Shown piece after piece: positions 8,257 through 15,169 of a stretch of DNA of 64,000 nt. The notes beneath the pieces are model-generated. The model saw nothing but the letters and a program-made list of their open reading frames with translations. It made no database searches and had not been told where the DNA came from. Source of the DNA: a bacterium. Its GTDB lineage: Bacteria; Bdellovibrionota; Bdellovibrionia; Bdellovibrionales; Bdellovibrionaceae. The stretch covers positions 186,001-250,000 of the forward strand of contig JAIELP010000004.1 in assembly GCA_019752925.1 (NCBI GenBank). The letters run 5' to 3'. A program made the position numbers and the translations under genes. The first letter of the stretch is position 1. Each line of letters opens with the position of its first letter.

Positions 8257-8574
8257 ATGAACTCCAGCGAGATACGACAGCTAAGACCTTTCTTAAGTTT
8301 ATTATTTATTATCACAACATTGCTAGGCCTAGTTTTCATAAAAATGGAAGAACGCCGTTTATCTTATGTGGTTTTAAAGCTCACGCACGAACACAAAAAA
8401 ACAATTGAGATTCAAAAAGAAAAAGAAATATCACTGGCAAAATTAACACGTCCACAATTGTTGGAAAACGTGGCCACCCAGAAATTAACCTTAAAAAGAG
8501 TAACGGCTTCTCAGATTATTCATCTAACATCGACTGAGCCGGTAGCTAAAAACAACACTAGGAAAGCCAATTGA
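8257..8574 (+). CDS. ftsL: FtsL-like divisome protein
   Basis: A 105-residue protein with a short cytoplasmic N terminus, one transmembrane helix (about residues 12-30) and a charged heptad-like periplasmic segment (30-85). This is the FtsL plan. Sequence identity in the family is low, so the call rests on topology, size and its place between rsmH and ftsI. AGAGGATCAGG precedes the ATG. Its TGA overlaps the ftsI TTG start (TTGA). FtsL forms a complex with FtsQ and FtsB to activate FtsI/FtsW. Confidence 0.82.
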   Translation: MNSSEIRQLRPFLSLLFIITTLLGLVFIKMEERRLSYVVLKLTHEHKKTIEIQKEKEISLAKLTRPQLLENVATQKLTLKRVTASQIIHLTSTEPVAKNNTRKAN

Positions 8575-10535
8575 AAGCTAAAATCATAACGGTCTTTATT
8601 TTTATTTGTTTTTTGTGGTCGTTACTTATTTTCAGAGCGGCCTACTTACAGTTTTTACCTCATAATAAATTAAATTCGTTACAAGCCCGTCAGTTTCAAA
8701 CAGTTGTAACCTTACCAGCCCGCCGCGGAACTGTATTTGATACCAATGGTAAAGAGCTTGCGATGTCTTCTCCTTCTTATTCGTTATACGCAGACCCTAA
8801 AATTATAACTGATAAAAAAACTATGGCTGAAAGACTTTCAAAAATTATCGGACAGCAACCCAAAGATATTTTACTTAAAACTAAAGACTCCACTAAACGC
8901 TTTGTCTGGATCGACCGTTTAATCGAAGCTTCACAAGCTGAAGAAATACGTAATCTTAAAATTAAAGGTTTGGGCTTGGTTGAGGACTGGAAGCGCGTTT
9001 ACCCAAACGACAGCTTGCTGGGATCTACTCTTGGATTTTTAGGAAAAGAAGGCCAAGCGCTTGAGGGCTTAGAACTTTATCATGATAAAGAGTTACGCGG
9101 TGAAAAGAAAAAAGTAATCATGCGCCGGGATGCAAGAGGCCGTCCACTGGTTCAGGATGGCTTGTTATTTACTGAAACTCCGCAAGGTAAAGAAATGAAG
9201 TTAACTATCGATTCAGATTTACAGTACTTTGTAGAATCTGAAATGGCACAAACCATACGCGATCACGATGCAGCCGGTGGCTGGGTTGTAGTACTGGATG
9301 CAAAAACCTCTGCTATCCGTGCTATTGCAAGCTTACCCACATTTGATCCAAACAACCCTCAAACGGCTTCATCATTTACAAGACGCAATCGTGCTGTAAC
9401 TGATACCTTTGAACCAGGTAGTACACTTAAAACATTTGTTATAGCCGATGCTGTTGATAATAAAGTGGTAAAACCAAATACAAAAATTTTCTGTGAAAAT
9501 GGACATTTTAAAATCGGCAAAAGAATTATTCGTGAAGCTGAAGCCGATCATGCTCAAGGTACAATTACTGTAAGCGAAGTTTTAAAATACTCTTCAAACA
9601 TAGGTACATCTAAAATTGCATTGATGATGGGTGATGAAAAACTTAAAAACGGATTATTATCATTCGGCTTTGGTGAAAAGTGCGGGGTTGATTTACCGGG
9701 CGAAGCTAAAGGCATCACCGTTAAATTACCTTGGTCGGATCACTTATTAGCGAACGTATCTTTCGGGCAGGGTATTACAGTAACGCCATTACAGTTAGCT
9801 AATGCTTACGCTGTAATTGCAAATGGCGGAGTTTTAAACCGTCCCTACATTGTCGAAAGTGTTAAAGATGTTGAAACCGATGAAGTTCAAACAACAGAAG
9901 TGCACGAAATCCGTCGCGTAATTTCAGAACAAACAGCCGCCAAAATGCGAATGATGTTAGCCGGTGTTACGGCCGATGAAGGAACGGGAATTGCCGCGCG
10001 AGTTCCAGGTTATACGGTTGCAGGAAAAACCGGAACAGCTCAAAAAATTAAAACGGTAGGTAAAGGTTATATGAAGGGTGGATACATCGGAAGCTTCGGC
10101 GGATTTATCCCGGCAAATGATCCTAAGTATGTTATCTTTGTAGGTATTGATCATCCTAAGAAAAATGGTTACTACGGCTCAATGTCAGCCGCTCCATTAT
10201 TTTCAAAAATTGCTTCTTACGCAGTAAGAAAAAGCGGCATCAATCCAGAGGTGATGGTCGAAACGCCAATGGCAAAAGTTGTAACTCCACCGGCCAAAAA
10301 AGAAGAGCTTCAAGATAAAGTCATTAAAATAACTCAAAAAGACGCTGAAATAGAAACTCCACTTACAACAGTTGTTCCTTATTTAAAAACACTCACCATG
10401 CGCGAAGTAATCGGCGCAGTGGCCTCAGAAAAAATTCAGGTCAAATTCATAGGCACCGGCAAGGTAGAAACTACCTATCCCGAACAAGGCCAACCCCTCG
10501 GGGAAGATCGTCATATAACCGTAATCTTGAAATAA
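8571..10535 (+). CDS. ftsI: FtsI-type septal peptidoglycan transpeptidase (PBP3) with C-terminal PASTA domain
   Basis: A 654-residue protein: transmembrane anchor (about 5-22), dimerisation domain (PARRGTVFD), then a transpeptidase domain with S284-T-L-K, S341-S-N and K486-T-G. It crosslinks septal peptidoglycan with FtsW. After about residue 595 there is a PASTA-like domain (VVPYLKTLTMREVIGAV), more familiar from Gram-positive PBP2x and SpoVD. The start is TTG, overlapping the ftsL stop, with AGGAAAG just upstream. The gene ends against a convergent lipoprotein gene, so this dcw sub-operon stops here. Confidence 0.95.
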   Translation: MKAKIITVFIFICFLWSLLIFRAAYLQFLPHNKLNSLQARQFQTVVTLPARRGTVFDTNGKELAMSSPSYSLYADPKIITDKKTMAERLSKIIGQQPKDILLKTKDSTKRFVWIDRLIEASQAEEIRNLKIKGLGLVEDWKRVYPNDSLLGSTLGFLGKEGQALEGLELYHDKELRGEKKKVIMRRDARGRPLVQDGLLFTETPQGKEMKLTIDSDLQYFVESEMAQTIRDHDAAGGWVVVLDAKTSAIRAIASLPTFDPNNPQTASSFTRRNRAVTDTFEPGSTLKTFVIADAVDNKVVKPNTKIFCENGHFKIGKRIIREAEADHAQGTITVSEVLKYSSNIGTSKIALMMGDEKLKNGLLSFGFGEKCGVDLPGEAKGITVKLPWSDHLLANVSFGQGITVTPLQLANAYAVIANGGVLNRPYIVESVKDVETDEVQTTEVHEIRRVISEQTAAKMRMMLAGVTADEGTGIAARVPGYTVAGKTGTAQKIKTVGKGYMKGGYIGSFGGFIPANDPKYVIFVGIDHPKKNGYYGSMSAAPLFSKIASYAVRKSGINPEVMVETPMAKVVTPPAKKEELQDKVIKITQKDAEIETPLTTVVPYLKTLTMREVIGAVASEKIQVKFIGTGKVETTYPEQGQPLGEDRHITVILK

Positions 10536-11015
10536 TTATTTTTTAAATTTGCAGACTGATTGTTCTGGAAAGCTTGTATTTTTAGTGCAGCTTACAGATT
10601 TTACTAAATAGCCTTCTACGTCATTACAATCAGTTGTACACGTAAGTTTTGCTCCTACTGCAGATAGTAATTCAATTACAGTGGCCGAGGTTTGAATAGA
10701 GGTTTTAACAGTTTTTGTTGTGCCATCATCCTTTTTAATTGTGAAAACACATTGTTGGCTGTTTTCTGAATTTAAGCGACTGCAGTTCATATTTACTGCG
10801 GATAAATTGATCTTTTGAGGAAGAGCAAGGCTATTAATGGCAACTGGGTCTTGAATTCCTGCGCTTTCCATCACACCAATTAAAGCTTGCGCATCAGCAC
10901 CAGTGAGAGTGGCATTTGGAGTGCTTTCATAGTTTTTTTTGCTGCAGTTTTGAAAAACTACAACTAAACAAATAAGTCCTAATGTGGCAGCTAGCCATTT
11001 AAGATAAGATTTCAT
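10536..11015 (-). CDS. probable lipoprotein of unknown function
   Basis: A 159-residue protein with a hydrophobic leader ending VVFQNCSKK. The cysteine after a hydrophobic core fits a lipobox; the FQNC form is not the E. coli consensus but I recall it from Bdellovibrio lipoproteins. The mature part has six further cysteines, suggesting disulfides. It is convergent with ftsI and abuts its stop, interrupting the dcw gene order. Function unknown. Confidence 0.75.
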   Translation of the reverse strand: MKSYLKWLAATLGLICLVVVFQNCSKKNYESTPNATLTGADAQALIGVMESAGIQDPVAINSLALPQKINLSAVNMNCSRLNSENSQQCVFTIKKDDGTTKTVKTSIQTSATVIELLSAVGAKLTCTTDCNDVEGYLVKSVSCTKNTSFPEQSVCKFKK

Positions 11016-11087
11016 ACTTTAATAATAAGATAATTCCTAAAACTTAGAAATAAGTTCCTGTTTTTGGGAAAATACCTAGGCCAAAAT

Positions 11088-11106
11088 CCTTAAATTCGTT
11101 TTAAGG
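11088..11106. repeat. inverted repeat upstream of the exported-protein cluster
   Basis: CCTTAAA-TTCGT-TTTAAGG has perfect 7-bp arms. A second small dyad, AACTTA-GAAA-TAAGTT, lies at 11041-11056. Both sit between the divergent lipoprotein gene and the exported-protein cluster, and could be operator sites or leader hairpins. No clear -35/-10 pair was found nearby. Confidence 0.5.
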
Positions 11107-11172
11107 CATCTAGTCGCTGGTCCTGTTGGTGCAATGAGGCTCCTGAGTAACTCAATACAAAAGGAGATTTCA

Positions 11173-12765
11173 ATGAAATTTATAATAGTTTTGGGCCTGC
11201 TTATGGCCGGAAAGCTATATGCTTTACCAACCTTGTATCCGGATTATTTTAATAAAAGTATCCGCAATAATACGTCATCAAATATTTTGGCCGATAGTGA
11301 ATCATCTAGTCGCTACTATGTGCTGCCGCCCAATGTTTCTTTTTCGAAAGTTAAAAGCCTACATACGGTTAGTGCCAATGTGGGGTTTTGTGCCGAAATT
11401 GCTAAACTTCAGGAATACAATTTAGATACAGTAAAACTTTTGAATTCTTTAAAAGATAAAGACATCCAGTTTAAAAATCAGCTTGAGGCTGAAAATAAAA
11501 AATTACTCTCTGCAAACGAAGAGCTTTCAAAATATGTATTAGCCAATAATCTTCAGGAAATTTCAGCTTTGGATTTAAAAATCACCCAACTAGAAAGAAG
11601 ATTAGATAATCTCTACATTGTTGCCAGAAATTGCAATAAAGAATGCGACGCTATTAATTCTGATATTCAAACGACACAAATTTTAAGAGCTGATTTAACT
11701 ACGCGACGCTTTGAGCTTTCATCCGGCAATGTGATGTTGTCGAATGAATATGAAAAAAAGAAAAGCTATGTAGAAAGCTTGCGTAAAAATATTGAAAATA
11801 TCAACACTAACTGGCGCGATTTACAACGTGATTTAAAAGACCTCTACGCCGATTTTAACCGTATGTACGATGCGCACGCCTTGCGCGAAGGCGGTAAAGT
11901 AGCTATTGAGTACTACAGTGGCTGGGACGAAAATGTAGCCCGTCTGAATCAAGATAACCCCGGTTATAGCTTTGAAAAAATTCAAACCAAAAATGCTAGT
12001 ATTAAAATGAATGCTTACAGTAAAAATATGCTGGTGCCGGGTGGCGCGGTTATGGCTTTTGATGCGGGAGGCATTTCGCCAAATGGAGTTTTAAATTTAG
12101 AGTCATTTCCCGCTAATTTAAATGCCAATGTCACTTTAAACTTATTAGGTATTTGTCCGTTGTTACATCCGGATCTTTTTGGTTTTAAAAATGAAGATCC
12201 GTTGCGTGCCATTAGCTATGGTTTAACAGTTGCTTACGAATATCCAACGCGCATGAAGTTTGATATTACGGCTCGCTATAATATGTATCGTATGTACAAA
12301 ATTTTTAAATCACAGGGAACCAGTGGAGGATTCTTTAGTTCAAGCAGTTGGTCCAATCAAGAGGAAGAAGAATTGTTCAGTGACTCATTTAAAGTAGACT
12401 GGAGCGTGCAGGACGAAAAAATACAAATACCTTTTGAAAAAAAGTTAGCGATTAACGCCGATATTCGCCGTCAAATGATGAGCCGTTTGGCGAGCTTTTT
12501 AGTCATGAACGATCAGTCGGTTAAATTAGGAGCTGTGGCCGGTTCGCCAGCTACAGGAGCTACGGTTTTGGCGGATTCTTTAAACAGTGCTTGTCCAACA
12601 AATGTCTACTGCAAAGGTGCTAGCATCGTTTTAAATGTTTTGCAGGCTGTTTTTGGCTCTTCAAGTAACGAGCAGCACGTAAAACAAAAAACCGATGTCA
12701 ATATGGTGGAGCGTTACTCTGACACTTACGTTGTTATGCAACCCATGTTAACCACTTACAGATAG
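11173..12765 (+). CDS. exported coiled-coil protein, first gene of five-gene cluster
   Basis: A 530-residue protein starting at ATG 11173, chosen because AAAAGGAGA lies 6-7 nt upstream and MKFIIVLGLLMAGKLYA is then a proper signal peptide. A start 39 nt earlier would bury it. Residues of about 60-200 are rich in E, K, L and N and form a long predicted coiled coil. The rest looks beta-rich, with SSSSW and paired cysteines near the end (CPTNVYC). It shares the element YNLDTVKLLNSL with downstream neighbours. Function unknown; an envelope or surface role is likely from the context only. Confidence 0.75.
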   Translation: MKFIIVLGLLMAGKLYALPTLYPDYFNKSIRNNTSSNILADSESSSRYYVLPPNVSFSKVKSLHTVSANVGFCAEIAKLQEYNLDTVKLLNSLKDKDIQFKNQLEAENKKLLSANEELSKYVLANNLQEISALDLKITQLERRLDNLYIVARNCNKECDAINSDIQTTQILRADLTTRRFELSSGNVMLSNEYEKKKSYVESLRKNIENINTNWRDLQRDLKDLYADFNRMYDAHALREGGKVAIEYYSGWDENVARLNQDNPGYSFEKIQTKNASIKMNAYSKNMLVPGGAVMAFDAGGISPNGVLNLESFPANLNANVTLNLLGICPLLHPDLFGFKNEDPLRAISYGLTVAYEYPTRMKFDITARYNMYRMYKIFKSQGTSGGFFSSSSWSNQEEEELFSDSFKVDWSVQDEKIQIPFEKKLAINADIRRQMMSRLASFLVMNDQSVKLGAVAGSPATGATVLADSLNSACPTNVYCKGASIVLNVLQAVFGSSSNEQHVKQKTDVNMVERYSDTYVVMQPMLTTYR

Positions 12766-12773
12766 GAAACAAA

Positions 12774-13649
12774 ATGAAAAAATTAATAATAGCTTTATTG
12801 TTACTGAGTGCTTTTAATGCTGTAGCCAATGAATTTATCTACAATGATTTTTGGTATGCGGCTAAACCTCTGCAATTAAAACTAAAAGTTGAAGGCTTGC
12901 AGGATTCATTAAAAGAAGAATGCAGTGAACATTACAAAACGATTAAAAATTTTTCTGAATTTAATGCTGAGGATGTCGCATTTTACAATAGTCTGCCACT
13001 AAAAAAACAAATGGGGAGTCGATTTTCATCGGTCTTCCGCATTAAAGGTTTGAGCAGCCAAGGCATGACTACTTCAAGCAAAGCAAAATCACCGCTCCTA
13101 AAACTGGATTTCGGCAGCTACAGCGTCGATTTACTAAAGGCTGCTGTTAAAATTTCATCTTACTCATCCGAAAGCTTAAGTGCATTGTCGGCGAATGCCG
13201 GCGCAGCGATAAAAGCCCCTGAATTTAAAACTAATTCAGTGCTGTCAGATGAAATTTTGCTAACTATAGAAAGAAGAGATGTTGCCTGTGATCTGATTAA
13301 TCAGCGCATTCAACTAATTGTTACAGTTCCTGTGAATTATACATTATCAGAAGAGAGCCAGCAAAAAATCCAACTTTATATGGATCACCTGGGTCGAAAT
13401 ATTTATTCTATTTTAAATCAAGATGAAAGTTCTTATGTGAAAGCAGCTAAAATAGGATTAATGGCCGCCGAGTTACAAACAACGGCGCAAACGTCCATGC
13501 AATTAGTAGAATATATTTTCAGTAAACTCTTTATAAATAATTCGTTAGAACTCAGTGCGCGTTGGAGTCAGCACACAGACGGGTCTTTTCATCTTTTGCC
13601 AGAGTTTAGTTCAACGGAGCTAGCAAATAACATTTTAATTGAATTGTGA
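12774..13649 (+). CDS. exported protein of unknown function, cluster gene 2
   Basis: A 291-residue protein with a signal peptide (MKKLIIALLLLSAFNAVA) starting 8 nt after the previous stop with AGGAAAC upstream. Two cysteines are present in the mature part. The element FNAEDVAFYNSL resembles YNLDTVKLLNSL in gene 1 and FNQGDLKLYNQL in gene 3. No known domain was recognised. Tight spacing on both sides argues for one operon. Confidence 0.7.
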   Translation: MKKLIIALLLLSAFNAVANEFIYNDFWYAAKPLQLKLKVEGLQDSLKEECSEHYKTIKNFSEFNAEDVAFYNSLPLKKQMGSRFSSVFRIKGLSSQGMTTSSKAKSPLLKLDFGSYSVDLLKAAVKISSYSSESLSALSANAGAAIKAPEFKTNSVLSDEILLTIERRDVACDLINQRIQLIVTVPVNYTLSEESQQKIQLYMDHLGRNIYSILNQDESSYVKAAKIGLMAAELQTTAQTSMQLVEYIFSKLFINNSLELSARWSQHTDGSFHLLPEFSSTELANNILIEL

Positions 13650-13655
13650 TATTTT

Positions 13656-13991
13656 ATGAAACTAATCTCGGCACTTATTTTATTACTGGCATCAGTATTC
13701 TGGCTTTTTAGAGCTAAAAAAAATATTATTCCAAAACAAACGGCAAAATCTATCATTACAGAAAAAGTATTGAAAAGCCCTCATATTGAAATTCCTGAAA
13801 CACATGATTTAAAGATTTTCAGAGGAGATTTGGCTGAGTTAAACCATCATATTAAAAAGTATGAACATTTAAATTATGAAACATTTAATCAAGGCGATCT
13901 AAAATTATATAATCAGCTGGTTTTTGAAAAAGCCATGATTCTTAAAAGGCAAATCTTCAGTAAAGCTGCAAAAAAGGGATATTATTTATGA
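13656..13991 (+). CDS. small membrane-anchored protein, cluster gene 3
   Basis: A 111-residue protein with an N-terminal hydrophobic helix (about 3-17) followed by RAKKN. It is a signal anchor more likely than a cleaved signal, since no clear cleavage site follows. The C-terminal part carries FNQGDLKLYNQL, shared with its neighbours. It starts 6 nt after gene 2 and overlaps gene 4 by 4 nt (ATGA), so translation is coupled. Function unknown. Confidence 0.65.
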   Translation: MKLISALILLLASVFWLFRAKKNIIPKQTAKSIITEKVLKSPHIEIPETHDLKIFRGDLAELNHHIKKYEHLNYETFNQGDLKLYNQLVFEKAMILKRQIFSKAAKKGYYL

Positions 13992-14806
13992 AGTTTTTGA
14001 TGCTTTGTTTTGCGGCGCTAACTTCTGTTACAGTGCAAGCCAATACTCCTTTAGTCGTTAGTGAAACCTATTCTGCTTACAGAATTAATCCGGCCGATCA
14101 AAAAAAACTTGTAGATATCTGCGTTTAGTTAAAAACAGATCACCTGCAGGATCTAGAACTACTCCATCGCCTACACGCAGATTTTAAAATCTTACTTAGT
14201 AAGGCAGATTCAGCTCTTGATTCTCAAGCGCGAAATCAACTGATCTACAAAATTAAACAAGTTACAGAGCGCATTATTGCCGCCTCTGACCCTGCTTGGA
14301 ATAAAGAGGTTATTCCTTTTAGCATAGTCTGGAATCTGCCGCGTAATCTATTTTTTGATGAAACTGAATATAATGCCGCGAAGCACAGATTGAATGAATA
14401 TGACGATCTCATCAGAAATAAAGACAAAATAAAAAATTTTGTTCAGTTGATTAACCCCAGAAGTCCGCCAGCATTGATCTCTTTTAAAAATTCAAAAATA
14501 AAAAATAGTGATTTTCTTATGGCGGCATCTCATCCAAACGAGTTTACGTCTATTAGTGTTTTGGAGTCTTTTTACATTAATAAGCCGAATCACGATATCC
14601 AACGCTATTTTTCAACTCCTTGGTATACTGAGGATAAATCAGGATTAGACCTGACTTTTGAAAAAAATGTAACAGCCTTGGAATTTTGTCAGTTCCTGCC
14701 TAAAACGAAATTTTTAATAAAAGTTGAATATATATTTGAGGAACTGGGTCTTACATTTAAATCCAATCAGGATTTTTTACTTGAAATTAAAATGGAGAAT
14801 TTATGA
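13988..14806 (+). pseudogene. exported protein gene interrupted by an in-frame TAG, cluster gene 4
   Basis: From ATG 13988 the frame encodes a signal peptide and 46 residues ending DICV, then TAG at 14126-14128. The same frame then stays open for 226 more codons to TGA 14806. No ATG, GTG or TTG occurs in that frame from the stop to TTG 14390, so the downstream part has no obvious start of its own. Both ends keep the operon's coupling: a 4-nt overlap with gene 3 and a 4-nt overlap with gene 5. A single C-to-T change (CAG to TAG) would explain it. Alternatives are a sequencing error or readthrough. Confidence 0.8.
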
Positions 14807-15054
14807 AGGTAGTTAAAATAGTCTGCACAGTGTTTTTATTATTAAACCTAGCTTGTTCCAAACAAGGAAATAGCAATATTAAAAATACGCCCGAATTGCC
14901 AAATAACAATCAATTTGCGGAAGAGGCAACCCCGTGCAGTCAAAAATTTACAAATCAGATGACTCCCGCCGAAGTTGCTGCAGCCGCACTGAAAATGAAA
15001 GAGACCTGCAAAATGACCGAGCAGGAGATAATAAATCTGGCAGAAAAATTTTAA
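14803..15054 (+). CDS. small lipoprotein, cluster gene 5
   Basis: An 83-residue protein. The lipobox is LNLAC (cysteine about residue 19), followed by a polar mature segment with two cysteines and the helix MTPAEVAAAALKMKETC. The start ATG overlaps the stop of the preceding broken gene by 4 nt. It is the last gene of the cluster; about 115 bp then separate it from the cytochrome gene. Function unknown. Confidence 0.75.
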   Translation: MKVVKIVCTVFLLLNLACSKQGNSNIKNTPELPNNNQFAEEATPCSQKFTNQMTPAEVAAAALKMKETCKMTEQEIINLAEKF

Positions 15055-15085
15055 TTATTCAGCTTTAGTCTGGTTCGGCTTTAAT

Positions 15086-15098
15086 GTCTAACCTAGAC
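15086..15098. repeat. short palindrome with CTAGAC half-site
   Basis: GTCTA-ACC-TAGAC; the arms extend imperfectly (AATGTCTA / AAAGTCTA). It lies in the spacer between the exported-protein cluster and the diheme cytochrome gene. The half-site resembles those in the inverted repeat at 34696-34718. Confidence 0.4.
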
Positions 15099-15157
15099 TT
15101 TTCGCCAACTCAAACAGCCGTGCATTTATTCATTAGAAATACGCTGTTACCACAGTC

Positions 15158-15163
15158 TATAAT
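15158..15163 (+). promoter_or_regulatory. -10 element directly before the diheme cytochrome gene
   Basis: A perfect TATAAT is followed by exactly six bases (TTATAC) and then the ATG at 15170. That places the expected transcription start on the start codon. There is no Shine-Dalgarno sequence. A good -35 is not visible at 16-18 bp. Best read as the promoter of a leaderless mRNA. Confidence 0.5.
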
Positions 15164-15169
15164 TTATAC

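Noticed and set aside
14126..14128. TAG read as pyrrolysine
   Set aside because: No pyl genes in the window, and the protein is not a methylamine methyltransferase. A CAG-to-TAG change is simpler.
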